Positions 21,006 through 32,575 are shown, counted from the first letter of the stretch. The stretch is 64,000 nucleotides of DNA from Diplonema japonicum (GCA_964019335.1 OZ025718.1:403910-467909); one strand, 5' to 3'. A program made the numbers and translations. The notes: generated by a model not told the origin, from the letters alone.

Positions 21006-22835
21006 TTACAACTGGGTGTAAAGCACGCTGGGTCCTTCCTTGAGGCAGCTATCGAGGCGGTCCCCGACAGAGGTGGGGTTGGCAGCCGCATGGACGAAGC
21101 CAAGGAAAGGGGGAGAAGGTGCCCCGGGGCGGGATTTGAACTCAGGGTGGTACTGGACGGCAAGGTAGAAGGGGTGGTCGGGTATTTCGATAACATCCAT
21201 CCTCTCCTTGGACTCGTCCTTCCCTGTGAAGATCATCCCCGCCGACTCGTAACGGTCATAGTAGTCGATGTTGAACTCGTACCTGTGTCGGTGGCGCTCT
21301 GTGATCTTCTTGGCACCTCCGTACAGCTTGAAGACCTTTGAGTCCGGGCGTTCAAGTTCCACCCACCTCGCCCCAAGCCTCATGTTGGCGCCCATCTGCT
21401 CCTTGGGGATCTCGGGCATGTACTTGATGACGTGGTTCTCGCTTTCTTTGCTTGTGTCGAACTCCTCGGACGTGGCGTCAGAGAGTCCCAGCACGTTCCT
21501 TGCGTAGTCGATGATGGCAACTTGCATCCCGAGGCACACACCGAAGTATGGCTTCTTCCATTCTCTTGCCAGCTGTGCGGCCTTCACCTTCCCCTCGATG
21601 CCCCTGTCGCCGAACCCGCCCGGCACGAAGATACCGTGGCACTCCTTCATGCTCTTGATGGCGTTCTCGTAGAGAGACTCGTCGCCCTCTTCGGGGGTTT
21701 CCGCGGGTTGCAGGTCCGTCGAGTTGATCCACACAACCTCCAGCTTCCTGCCCACCTCCACTGCAGAGTGCTCCAGCGACTTGACGACGGACACGTAAGC
21801 GTCCTCCCCGCCTTTGTTGTACTTCCCGACAAACGCGATCTTGACAGGTGCCGCGTTGCGTGCCACATCCACGGTGTTGGCGTACTCGTTCCAGTCGCCG
21901 AGTGTCTTGAGGCAGGGTACAAGAGCGGGTTTCGGGACGGAGGAGGTCGGGTCGTCCTCGCCGAAGGGGCTCAGCTCGTTCAGCTTCAGCACGTCGTTCA
22001 AAATCTTGAACATTTTCTGGTCTTCCAGCATCTGGATGAAGTGGAAGAGGTTGGGCACGTTGTGCGCGCTGATGACCTTCTCGCGGTGGATGTTGCACTG
22101 GTTGCTGATCTTGCTCTTCGTGCTGTCGTTGACCTCCTCCTCACAACGCGCCACAAGGATGTCCGGCTGGATCCCGACGGACTGCAGGGCCTTCACCGTG
22201 TGCTGGGTGGGCTTGGTCTTCTGACCGCTCATGATGGGGATGTAGGTACAGTGCACAAAGCACATGGAGTGGGGAGGGAGGTTGAACTTGAACTGCCTAA
22301 TGGCCTCGAGGAAAGCTGCGGATTCGATATCACCCACAGTCCCGCCGAGTTCGACGACTGTAACATGGGGGCTGAGGTCGGTCCCGTCGGTGGCAGTTTG
22401 AGCAACGCTGTCCACCCACCTGATGATCTCCGCTGTGATGTGGGGGACGACCTGAACGGTGCGGCCGAGGTAGTCACCACGCCTCTCTTTGTTGATGACG
22501 GCGGAGTAGATCTTACCCGTAGTGATGTTGTTGTCCCTTGTCAGAGACAGGTTCATCATCCTCTCGTAGTTCCCAAGGTCGAGGTCTGCTTCGCCACCGT
22601 CGTCCAGAACGAAGACTTCTCCGTGCTCATAGGGGCTCATGAGCCCCGCGTCTATGTTGATGTAGGGGTCGATCTTGATCGCCGTCACCCTGTACCCCTT
22701 TGCCCTCAGCAGTGCCCCCACAGAACTCGTCGTTACCCCCTTGCCAAGCGAGCTGCACACACCCCCGGACACAAACACATACTTCATCTCCTTAGCCAGC
22801 TTTGGCCTGAAGTGCTGTATACTCGGTGAAGTCAT
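21006..22835 (-). CDS. CTP synthase
   Basis: A single exon of 609 aa that converts UTP to CTP using glutamine and ATP. The N-terminal synthase has the P-loop-type VSGGVCSSLGKGVTTSS and the IDPYINIDAG strand. The C-terminal class I amidotransferase has the nucleophile elbow YFGVCLGMQ and the His/Glu pair VQYHPEFKSRP, so both half-reactions look intact. Length is slightly above the usual 540-600. I chose the ATG at 22835; an earlier in-frame GTG reads through an A/GA-rich leader. It lies about 4.5 kb downstream of the ATCase gene, whose PyrI part classically senses CTP. Confidence 0.96.
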   Translation of the reverse strand: MTSPSIQHFRPKLAKEMKYVFVSGGVCSSLGKGVTTSSVGALLRAKGYRVTAIKIDPYINIDAGLMSPYEHGEVFVLDDGGEADLDLGNYERMMNLSLTRDNNITTGKIYSAVINKERRGDYLGRTVQVVPHITAEIIRWVDSVAQTATDGTDLSPHVTVVELGGTVGDIESAAFLEAIRQFKFNLPPHSMCFVHCTYIPIMSGQKTKPTQHTVKALQSVGIQPDILVARCEEEVNDSTKSKISNQCNIHREKVISAHNVPNLFHFIQMLEDQKMFKILNDVLKLNELSPFGEDDPTSSVPKPALVPCLKTLGDWNEYANTVDVARNAAPVKIAFVGKYNKGGEDAYVSVVKSLEHSAVEVGRKLEVVWINSTDLQPAETPEEGDESLYENAIKSMKECHGIFVPGGFGDRGIEGKVKAAQLAREWKKPYFGVCLGMQVAIIDYARNVLGLSDATSEEFDTSKESENHVIKYMPEIPKEQMGANMRLGARWVELERPDSKVFKLYGGAKKITERHRHRYEFNIDYYDRYESAGMIFTGKDESKERMDVIEIPDHPFYLAVQYHPEFKSRPGAPSPPFLGFVHAAANPTSVGDRLDSCLKEGPSVLYTQL

Positions 22836-23404
22836 TTCTGCTTCTTCTTCTTCTTTTTTTTTTTTTTTTTTTTTTCTCCTAGATTTTTTTGTTTTTTGTT
22901 TTGTTGTTTTGTCCGCCACGGACTAACATGAATGGGGAAAATAAATTGGCAAAAAGAAAAAAAAAAAAAAAAAAAAAAGAGGTACGGGGAGGGAAAGGGG
23001 AAGATATACCAGGGCACAAACGAACCAAGAAAAGAGAAAAAAAAAGCCTCTCTCTCCCTCACCCCATTTTTTTTATTTCTCCTTTTTTTTTATTTCTCCT
23101 GAGGCAAGCTTTAAAAAATGAAAAATAAAAAAGGGGAAAGAGAGAAAAAAAAATGGGGGGGGGCGAGTTGGGCATAACTTGTACACACTGCGTCCTAAAA
23201 AAAAAAAACTCGTTTTTTTCGCTGTCTCCTTTACAGTGCCCCTCCCTCCCCCCTCTCATATGAGATGTAAAAAAATAATACGTGTATCACCCCTCGACCC
23301 CTCCCGTTTCTTCCATAGGATAGAAGAAAGAAAATGTAAAAAGGCAGGAAGTCCTCCTCACATTATAAAAAAAAAAAAGAATCCAAGATAGAAGCAGAAA
23401 ACCA

Positions 23405-23435
<31 letters not shown>

Positions 23436-23467
23436 AAAAGGGTGAGTACAGCCTGCACACATGCTGT
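22836..23467. other. Spacer with A/GA-rich leader of CTP synthase
   Basis: Contains the CTP synthase leader (sense A- and GA-runs right before the ATG), several A/T runs and no gene. Confidence 0.6.
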
Positions 23468-25282
23468 CTACAGATTGCCGGCTTGGTACGCGTCGCTACG
23501 TGTTGTTGGGAGAGAGAGGGTGGATGTTTCCTGAAGTGCTTGCTGGAGGGCTGCTTGCTCTGCGGGGGTGAGGACTGCCATGGCGGGATGCACCGAAGGG
23601 GGGGTTATGGCAGGCAGGCCTAAGGCTGCATCAGCATCCTCCCTGTGGTAGCTTGCCATGTAGTTGGGGTGCACGGTGGTGAGGTAGTTACGCAGGAAGC
23701 CCGTCATCATAGGGGAGGCAGCAATGGGTGCGTAGGCTGGGGGCATGGAGGGGATGGCCTCCTTGATCTCTTGTTGAAGCACGCTGTACATGACAGCCTG
23801 CACGTCAACTATGCCTCCGCCAGGGCACCTCTGCCTCATCCTCTCCATCCAGTGTCCCACGCCCTTCCTCATGCCCTCCACTACCACTTCGTTGAATTGC
23901 TTTCCCCCCCGGGTCTCCTTGTCCAGTACCTTGCCCAGCATCTCTTGCCCGTACCGTTTCACCATGACCTCTGTCTCCCGCAGCACAGCGTCTTTGTCCA
24001 CGCCTTCCTTGTCCAGCACCGCCATCACCTCCGGGTTTTCTCTCATTTTTCGCACCATCTCCTTTGCTGCCCCCTCGACCAACAACCCCCTGTTCACGCT
24101 GCTGTCCTCCTTCAGCTCCTGCTTCACCAGCTCCACCACATCCTTCTCGATCTTGTTCAAAGGTGTGCTGCCCCCTGTGGTCATCGCAAGCATCTCAGGC
24201 ACAGTCAACGTGGTCATCGCCTTGTTCACTATTTTGTGCAAGAGGCGTGGAGATCCCTGAGGTGTTGGTGCAGCAGCAGCTGCTGCAGCAGGTGAAGGTG
24301 TAGAAGCTGAGGGAGGCGCTGGCCTAGCTGTGGCCATCTGCGAGGCGGCTTGTGTAGTGACTTGTGTTGCTTGCTGGATGACAGGACCCACGGACTGCAG
24401 CAGTGTGTTCACAGTGGTGTCCAACCCGGACATGACCTGGGCTATAGGGTTGGTCTGCGGTGGCCGTGGGGCGCCGCCCACCAAGTTGACTGGAACACTG
24501 CCGGGCGTCTGCTCGATTTCTCTCTGGAAGGCCGCAATTTTCTGAGGAAGGGTCTCCAGGTCAGCAGGAGTGGCGTGCACCACTATGTGGACACCTTGGA
24601 CTACTGTCTGTTGGGTCTGCTGCATGGCTGCAGGAGTCACAGGGGCCGCTGCTGCAGCTGGCGCCGGGGCCGCTGCGGGAGCTGGAGTTGCAGATGCTGC
24701 TGCAGGAGCAGCAGGGGTAGGTGCAGCAGGAGCAGCTTGAGCAGCAGCTTGGGGGGGCTGCGCGGCCTGCTGCATGTTTCTTGCGGTGCCCAAAAAGCTC
24801 TGTTGTATGTGTGTGTTGTATGTGTGTGTGTACCTGAAGGATGTTAGGGAGGTCGAGACCGCCAAGGCTAGTAGGCTGACCGTCGGAGGACATGGAGAAA
24901 CCACCCATCATGACAGGGACATTCTGACGCACCCCAGGGCCTCCAGAGGGCGCTGCTGCGGGTGTCTCTTGCTGGGGTTGCGGGGGGTCTACTTCCCTCT
25001 CCACGATGTGAATGGTCTGGTTCTCCCTGATGTCAAACTCGTGCAGCGGCTGGTCGTCCTTGAGTGCCCGCCCGAGAAGGATCAGGCGCAACCTGCTCGC
25101 AGCAACATCGATCTTTCTAGACAACTGTGTTGCTTTGCTTTGTTTTACTTGCCATACCTCCTCCTTGAGCCGCGTTACGGTCCAGTCAGGGTCAATGCTC
25201 ATTTCAAGCACCTCGCCTGTAGCCGTTTGTTGTTGTTAGTGCAGAACATACCCGACATCCGCTTGAATCTGACCGTGATCAT
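23468..25282 (-). CDS. BAG6/ubiquilin-like protein with N-terminal ubiquitin-like domain
   Basis: Three exons: 25282-25252, 25216-24834 and 24799-23468, totalling 581 aa. A 31-nt first exon supplies MITVRFKRMSG, which completes the first beta strand of a ubiquitin-like fold running to about residue 85 (RLRLILLGRALKDDQPLHEF, TIHIVERE). The IHIVER ending is typical of BAG6/Scythe. A long Ala/Pro/Gln-rich linker and a helical C-terminus follow; no UBA domain is obvious. Introns are 35 nt (GTATGT) and 34 nt (GTACAC, an AC repeat). BAG6-type proteins chaperone hydrophobic clients towards the proteasome. BAG6-like is my preference, ubiquilin-like the alternative. Confidence 0.82.
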
Positions 25283-25572
25283 GTTTTGTATTGTTTCTTT
25301 TCCTGTGTGGCTGTGTGTGTCGCTTGCTTGCTACGCCCCCTGTTACTGCCAGTGGATCACCGACAAAGAAAAGGCAGTAAGCCCTCCCCTCAAACTGGGT
25401 TAGAGATGCTGCCCCGACTCTTACAACGTAAAGACTTTTGGAAAACAAAAAAAAAATGGAAATAAAAAAAAAAAAAAAAACCGGTGGGGGGATGGGGGGG
25501 GGGGGGGGGAATTTGATGCACTGGTCTAACCAAGCAGGAAGGAAGACAGAAGAGGCCTTGGTCACACTAAGC

Positions 25573-27015
25573 TCACCTGATGAAGGAGCGTACCAAAGAC
25601 TTGACCTCGAGGTCTTGGAAGCCCTCAAGGTTCCCGTAAGTGCATTTAATGAACTCGCCTTGCAGGCGGGGGCGGATGAAGGCATCGATTCTGTCGAGGG
25701 TGACTTTTGCAGTCCTCGCGTGGAGCTCCTCTGCCGACCAGACAGTGTTGTTGATGGCGGTGTGCTTCCCGATCTCCCCTATGCTGTGAGCCCTTTCGTC
25801 AATTCCCGTAAAGCTCTGGAACAGAAATTTATTTTTCGCCATGTTAACCATCGCTTCGCTGATCCCGTCTGTGATCGTCGCAAGCTGCTGGCACAGCAGG
25901 TTCAGGAGGTTCTGATTGTGCTGGTGCTCCGCCTGTCCGTAAATACCCAGCAAGCCCGAATCGCTGTACCCCGCCGAGATGGCCTCAATCCCATCCAACC
26001 ACGTGTGCCTGTGTGTTCTGCATTTCATTGTCAAGACATACCTGCACAGGCATCTGTACAGTTTTGTGAGAATGCCCTTCCCAGGTCCGCCTGCAGAGAA
26101 CGACATCCCACCGCCCAGCAGGGTTTGCGTAACAAGCATCGTGATATGATCCGGGTGACCAATAGGCACACCCTCCATCATGACTCCAATGTGTGTGTTG
26201 TTCTTCTCCTGGAACTTCGACAAGGATGAAGGGGCAGTCAGGTTTTCCATTGTACGTACTGAAAGTGTTTTTTTTTTTCTTCTTTTTTTTTTTTTTTTTC
26301 TCCTTTACATACCACCGCCTGTGAATGTAGGAGGTGCAAGGCACTCGTCGGGAATGGGGTGCTTCTCCCAGTTGTTTAAGATAGGGGTGAAGGTGGCCTC
26401 CGCCATTTTCAAGAGATCATTATGTTCAACACCTTTGCCGACGAGGGTGAGCCTGTCCGGCTGCACCATGGTGTGGATGTACTCGTGCAGAATGTCTGGG
26501 GTGATGTATGCGTAGCTATCGATGTCAGAGAACCCTACTGCAGGGTTGCTGAGGGTCTCGTTGTTCCATGCCGCTTGGTGGAGGAGCTCGAAGAGGATTT
26601 TAGAGGGTTCGATTTTTAATTTGTCCGAGTCGGCGACGGCGAAGTCCTTGAAGGATTGCAGTTTTTCGTTTGTGATGTCTCTTGGTAGCGCTATCTTGCT
26701 CAGCATCTCCATGGCCTGGCTCACCTCCCACCTGGCGCACGCCACATTGTATACCATCCATTCCCTGTTGTTCGTTACCTTGGTCTCTGCCTGGATCCCT
26801 GCTACGGCATGGTCACCGTACGCGAGCATCTCCAGCAGCCTGCTGCAGCCCCTGTGTTTCTCCTCCGCCTCGTATCTCGCACCTATCTTGCTGATCACTC
26901 CCACGCAGCTCGACGGCGACTCTTCACTGAAGCTCACTACTTTCATCCCATTGTCCATAACGGTCATCCGGGGGGGCGTCCATTTCCACAATTTTGGTAC
27001 GCTGCGCCTTAGCAT
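25573..27015 (-). CDS. Mitochondrial processing peptidase alpha subunit
   Basis: Exons are 27015-26313, 26258-26042 and 26008-25573, totalling 451 aa. The M16 fold is present, but the zinc motif HxxEH is absent (the aligned stretch reads CSRLLEMLAYGD), while the alpha-specific glycine-rich loop LLGGGMSFSAGGPGKG is intact. That combination identifies alpha-MPP, which binds presequences while the beta subunit cleaves. Introns are 54 nt (GTATGT, with a long sense A-run) and 33 nt (GTATGT...ACACAG). The N-terminus LRRSVPKLW is a plausible mitochondrial targeting start. Core protein II of complex III is a less likely alternative. Confidence 0.92.
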
Positions 27016-27045
27016 TTTTTTTGTTGCTTTTTTTTCTTCTCTTTG

Positions 27046-27090
<45 letters not shown>

Positions 27091-27335
27091 AGAAAAGGGG
27101 GTTTATAAAAAACAAATAGAAAAGAAGAAAATTCATGTCTGTGAGGGGGTGAAAGCGGGGGCAAAAAAAAAAAAAAAGAAGAAGAAGAAATACGGAAAAA
27201 ATAGAAAGAAACACCATAAAATGAAGTGGGGGGTGAAAAAAACTCTTTTCTTCTTTTTTTTTTAAAAAAAATGAATGGCTGAAAGAAAAAAAAGGGGAAA
27301 AAGAGAAACACTAAACGTAACCATCACCAAACACC
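27016..27335. other. Short A/T-run spacer between ATCase and alpha-MPP
   Basis: About 320 bases with an AC repeat and A-runs on the minus strand leading into the alpha-MPP ATG. No gene is seen. Confidence 0.6.
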
Positions 27336-29066
27336 CTATGACCTAAAGATGTCACTGTGGAAGTGTGGCCACATGCAGTACCTGCAGGCGAAGAGATAGT
27401 GGCCGGATGCGGTGGGGCTTTGCGGCTGGTCTTGCTTATCGCTGCCGTCGAACATAAGGGAGGCGAGCTGACCTTTAAGGCGGATCTCGTAGGCAGGCAG
27501 CTTGCACTTCAGCGCCGAAGAGACATAGAAGGGAACTCGGATGAAATCGGACTGGACCTGTGTGAGGTTTCAAACGTAAATATAAAGGCATACATCAGGC
27601 TGTCTTTGCCTAGGGTTCGAGATGCAGCTGGCATTCTTGCAGCTCACGCTCGGGAACCCAAACACCCTTGGGGGGGTCACGAGGCGGATCTTCTCCACTA
27701 CGCTTCCGTCTTTCACGTAGTTGACGGTGCAGCCGGGGGCCAGAGAGGCGAGTTTTTTAAGAGCGTCCGACGTAAGCGACTCGTGCGGCAGGTCGGGGAT
27801 GGAGATGACGCCCTTGGCACCCTTGTCGGCGAAGGTGTACACGCCTTGCGACCCGAGCTTGTCCATCCACCCCATCACTTCGCGTGCTGCTTCTACAACA
27901 GACCAGCACTCTGCTTCAGACGCACCACGTGAGATGTGATCGACAACCACACCGTAGGCAAAGGGGAGGACTGACTCCACTGTCTGTTTCTCTTTGGGTG
28001 CTGCCCGCACTTTTTTGATGAAGTCCGATGCCACTGGGTCTGCAGGCGGGACAAGCGACAACGGTGCAGGCGATGTGGGTGTGAACCCCTCACCGTACCT
28101 CCCCGTCAGCATTCCCAGCAGTGCCATGCGCACCCAGTACCCGTTGCCCGACGCCTGCTCCCATGCGTTGAGCTCGTCCCCGTCGAACTCGTACGGGACA
28201 AGTGGCTTTGTCATGGCACGCGGGAGCGTTTGCAAAAATTTGCACCCCTTTGGGAGCTTCGATCTCCATTCCTTCCTGAAGGCAACCGCTTTGTGTAGCT
28301 CCTCCTCTCTGCCCTGCGCCTCTTCGCCGATCCGAGACATTTGCAACCGCGAAAAGGACCAAATATCCGCTATTTTGTCCGCCGTCCTGAGGTACTCCTC
28401 GATGGAAGAGAAGACGTTCACAGTGAAGCCGTTAGTCTCCATCTTCGCCTTGTACTCCACGGGGTATTGGATCTCCTTGGGGGCGATCAGGTCGACTGTT
28501 ACGTTACTAAAGATGCGAAGGCCGTCGACCTTGGAGTGGGCAGTACGGCCGTTCATGAGGTCGCCCACAAGGGCGAGGTGGATAGTGTCGCGCTGCCAAG
28601 ATTTCAGCTCGAGGAGGGTGAAAGTATCGACGTACTCAAGGGTGGGGTGGGTGTGCCGACCGTCGCCTGCGTTGATGAAGGACGGCCTGGGGGTGCCGGT
28701 CACAACATTCTCAAGCCACCTGCACATGCCCTCCATGGGCGATCTGATGACGAAGACGGACTGCTCTGTAGAGTAGCTTGTGAACATCTTTATCACATCC
28801 GTCACGCTCTCCTTCATGAACAACTTCTTCGCATCTGTTATGTCGTTCACATTCATCTCATGGTGCACCGCAGCGTTCCTGAAGCTGTCCTTCGTCCTCG
28901 TGCTCTCCTCCTCGAACATCAAGTACACATTCTGCTTGCCCTTCTTCTCCCCTTTTACCATCTTCCCCGCTTTCACTTCTTTTGCCGTCTCATACAAATA
29001 ATACTGTTCAGTAAGGCTCAGGTCCGACACCAGGTGGATCGTCCTCCCCGCGAAGGGTGATGTCAT
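27336..29066 (-). CDS. Aspartate carbamoyltransferase, fused PyrB-PyrI type
   Basis: Two exons: 29066-27594 and 27557-27336, giving 564 aa; the 36-nt intron (GTATGC...ACACAG) lies inside the zinc domain. Residues ~1-330 are the catalytic chain: ESTRTKDSFRNAA phosphate loop, GDGRHTHPT, LMNGRTAHS and SFSRLQMSR. Residues ~375-564 match the regulatory chain: YGVVVDHI, then LTSDALKKLASLAPGCTVN, then four zinc cysteines as CKNASC and CRYC. PyrI normally gives allosteric control by CTP/ATP and is a bacterial/archaeal subunit; covalent PyrB-PyrI fusions are known in some bacteria. The usual HPLPR loop reads QTLPR. It catalyses the committed step of pyrimidine synthesis. The gene is probably of bacterial origin with an intron gained later. 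Confidence 0.93.
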
Positions 29067-29498
29067 TTTTTTTTTTCTCCTTGTGTCCTTTTTCCTTTTT
29101 TTTTTGTTTTGTTTTATTTTCTACAGAAGATACATAAAGGGGGCCGTGAATTAAAAAAAAGATGGGGGGGCTGTCTTGATGGCTAAGAGGAAAAGAAGAA
29201 CTCAGGATAGAATCGAAGAGGGTTGGGACAAAGAAAGAGGGGGAAGAAACACTAATGAGACCGGGGGGGGGGGGGGGGGGGAGAGAGAAAAAAGAAAAAG
29301 GAGGGGGAAGAGGCAGAATGATTGCGTTCTAGAAAGGAAAAAAAAATCACTGTGATAGGAAACGAAATCGTTTGCAAAGGCCTACCTATAAAATAAAAAA
29401 AAAGCTGCTCAATAAGGGTGCAACATGTGGACGATGTGCACACCTCAGAGCAAGGGAAAAAAAGGGGGGGGGGTAAGGAGTTTCATTTGTGGCCCTCT
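29067..29498. other. Spacer with A-rich ATCase leader
   Basis: A CTTCTGTAG acceptor near 29124 is followed on the minus strand by an A-rich leader running to the ATCase ATG. A G run lies near 29264-29281. No gene is seen. Confidence 0.6.
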
Positions 29499-31770
29499 CT
29501 AGATCCTGTCAACGGTCTTGATACCAAGGAGAGTAAGACCCTTCTCAAGTGTGCTGGCAGTGGCTTCGCAGAGAAGGAGACGAGAGTTCTGTACAGGGCT
29601 TCCCACCACCTTCCAGTTGCCGGCATCGTTGTAGCACTCGTTGAAGCGCTGGACGAGTTGGTAGAGGTAGTCGGTGATGTTGTGCGCCATCAGGTTTTCG
29701 CACTGTTTTTTTTTTTTTTTTTTCTTTTTTTTTTCTTTTTTTTTTTTTACATACCGTCTTTTCAATGACAGCCGGGAACTTCAGGAGGCAGATGCCCAAC
29801 CTCTTCTCACTGTCGAGCACAAGTGAGATCTCCGAGTCTCGGATGGTGTCCAAATCCTCGATGCCCGCCTTCCTGGCGAGCGACTTGCACCTGACGTAAG
29901 CATACAGCATGCACATGACGGTGTTGCCATCCAGCGAGCACATCTTCTTCGAGTCGAAGACGTAGTCAGACGTTCTGTTCTGACGCAGGTCGCAGTACTT
30001 GATTGCGCCCAGCCCCACCGTGTCTGCGATCTCCCTGAGCTCCGCCTCAGAGAACTCCTTGTACTCGTCACGCAGTTCGCCCTTCTTATTCAGTTCTTCG
30101 AAACGGGCTTTCTTCTCATCTTGCCTGGCCTTGCTGATATCATAACTATGCGCGCATCCTTCTTCCAACAGGTCTGCCAGCGCCGCGGTGTCCCCGCTCC
30201 TTGTCTTGTACTTCTTCCCGTCGGGGCCCCTCACCACACCGAACCCGACGTGGTCCAGTCGTACATCAGGTTTGCCCTCCCTCTGCAGCCACCCTGCGTC
30301 CGCCGCTGCCCTGAAGATCATCATGAAATGCAGCTCCTGACCAAGATCAGTTACGTAAATAGCGCGGTCCACCTTCGATTCCTGCGACCTGTACCATGCA
30401 GCCGCCATGTCTGTTGTGTCGTAAGAGAACCCACCGTCGCTCTTGGTAACTATGAGGGGGATGTTGAAGGTGGGGATGTCCACCTCGTCGTTGCTGATTG
30501 CGCCCAGACGAGTCAGCTCGGCGATGAGCTCGGGGTGCAGGGGCTTCATGAGCTTCGGCACCATCTTCAGGAACTTGTCGCAGTCTTCGTGCGTGAGATT
30601 GGTCGAGTTGGCCCACGTCTTGGCCGACGTGGCCACGTGCAGGACACCATCCTCTTCTTTCGCACCACCAGTTTCCTTTGCCAGCTTTGCAAGAACGGGG
30701 TTGATTTTCTCCTTGCCCTTGGGGTTCAGGAAGTAGTACGCCACGATCTTCTCGGGGTCGGACTTCGCGAGTTTGCTGAGAGGCTTCTTGTCGGTGGCGG
30801 AGATGATCTTGGCACCCTCGTTCATCTCTGTGAGGCCCTTCTTGTCGAGGATCTCCAGCACCTTGGGGATGATGGGGTTGTAGAAGGACTCGCCCTTTGT
30901 CTCGAGCGTCACGTCCAGTCTGTCGTAGATGCTCTGGAACTCCTTGCGGGAGATCTCGCAGATCATCTTCCACGCGGCGATGCTGGTGGGGTCGTTGGAC
31001 TGCAGGGACACAACTTCCTTATGCGAGCGGCTCTTGAATTCAGCGTCTTCGTCAAAACGCTTCTTTGCAGCCTTGTAGAAGGTGACGAGGTTGGTGATGT
31101 CGGGGGGGGTGTCCAGGAAGTTCGGGCACTCCGATTTCAAATGCGAGATAAGCATTCCGAACTGCGTGCCCCAGTCGCCGACGTGGTTGATGCGAAGGAC
31201 CTCATGCCCGCAGAACTCCATGAGCCTGCAGATGGAGTCGCCGATGATGGTGGAACGGAGATGTCCCACATGCATGACCTTGGCGATGTTGGGGGACGAG
31301 AAGTCGACAAGGATCTTCTTCTTCTCTACCGCCGGGGGCATCACGCCGACACGTACAAGCTTTGAGATGGCCTTCTGGACGTACCCAAGACCCACAGAGA
31401 TGTTGATGAAGCCCTGCTTCGTGGGCAGTGCTTCGTCGATCAGACCTGTGCTGAGGTCCACTGCCTCGCTGATGTTCTTTGCCACATTCTGCGGTGACTC
31501 CTTGATAGGCTTCTCTAGCTGAGACAGCTGCTTTGCCAGGGCCATTGCGTTGTTGCACTGGTACTCTGCTGTCTTCCCTGGGGTGATGAGCATGGCTGGC
31601 ATAGCACCTGCTACTTGAGGGTAGGCTTTTATGATGGCCTCCTTAAACACCCTGGCGATCTCCTTCTCCATGTCCAGGCTCAGCAGGCTGTCGCACTTCA
31701 GCCTCATGCAGTTCTTGCACACCTTGGAGTTCCTCTCCCATGCTATGAAGGTGTTGCACGCCTTCTTCAT
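29499..31770 (-). CDS. Arginyl-tRNA synthetase, cytosolic type
   Basis: Exons are 31770-29755 and 29702-29499, giving 739 aa. The 52-nt intron starts GTATGT and is almost entirely sense A. The N-terminal domain precedes the class I HIGH motif as AKVMHVGHLRSTIIGDSI. DWGTQFGMLI, the catalytic-domain DTTDMAAAWYR and the KMSKS-equivalent KKYKTRSGD follow. The anticodon-binding helices end the protein (exon 2: NSRLLLCEATASTLEKGLTL). It charges tRNA-Arg. A strong acceptor lies upstream: a T/C tract at 31852-31909 followed by TTAG at 31848, giving a leader of ~77 nt that ends A-rich. Confidence 0.95.
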
Positions 31771-31847
31771 TTCGTCTCTTTTTCGCTTTATGTTTCTTTT
31801 TTTTTTTTATGCCCCTTTTTTTTTGTGGGGTAGCCAAGGAAAGAGAT

Positions 31848-31909
31848 CTAACAAAAAAAAAAAGAAAAGGAAAAAAAAAAAGAATGAAAAAAAAAAAGTC
31901 AACAAAACA
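31848..31909 (-). promoter_or_regulatory. Probable trans-splice acceptor for ArgRS mRNA
   Basis: On the minus strand a ~58-nt pyrimidine tract ends in GTTAG at 31848. It sits between the RWDD1-side boundary and the ArgRS ATG and differs from most cis-introns here, which lack such tracts. It is the clearest acceptor of this type in the window. Confidence 0.5.
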
Positions 31910-31928
31910 AAGTAACACTGCCTCACTG

Positions 31929-32575
31929 CTACTCCTCCTCCTCCTCCTCCTCCTCTTCTTCTTCTTCGTCGTCATCGTCGCCAAAGTCAGGCAGATCCTC
32001 CTCGTCAATTTCGCCGTCTGTTGAAAAATTGAAGAATTTTAAAAAGAAAAAGAAAAAAAGAAGAGAAAAAAAAACCCTTCCTACTCCCCCGCCTCATACC
32101 TTTGAAAAGTTCCCAATCCACGGTGTTCATCGCCTTGTCGAAGTGCTGCCGGCCTGTGAGTTTAGGCTCCCCGTTGACGTCCAGTGCCCTGACCTCCTTT
32201 TTGCTCTCTTTCTCACAGTAAAACGCTGGGTATTTTTTTTTTTTTTTCTTCGTTTGATACCTTCTTTCCATTCAGCAAAGTTCTCTCTGGTCACGGGTGT
32301 ACCATGCTTGACCCTAGACTCAATGACCATGGGTGCCTCGAAGGCCTCAGATCGCTGGTTGGGGTCCTTTGCACCGTTAGCCATCCATTCTTGGATGAAA
32401 GTTGTCAGTTCAAACACCATGGGCATCCCAAGCAGCTCATCACACATGCTGTATAGCAGCTCTGGCAGTGGGTCAACCTGTGCCCGTGTTAACGCTTTGA
32501 TGGCTCTGACTGATAGTACCGGCTTCACTTCCGGGTACCCTTCTGGGAAGTTCACCTTCAACTCCACTCGCACTG

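Noticed and set aside
21432-22829. 465-codon plus-strand frame
   Set aside because: Antisense of CTP synthase; it exists because of third-position GC bias and has no recognisable domain.
22836-22919. N-terminal extension of CTP synthase from a GTG
   Set aside because: It is a translation of the A/GA-rich leader; the ATG at 22835 matches the expected short N-terminus.
30121-31365. 414-codon plus-strand frame
   Set aside because: Antisense shadow of arginyl-tRNA synthetase, whose motifs are fully intact on the minus strand.
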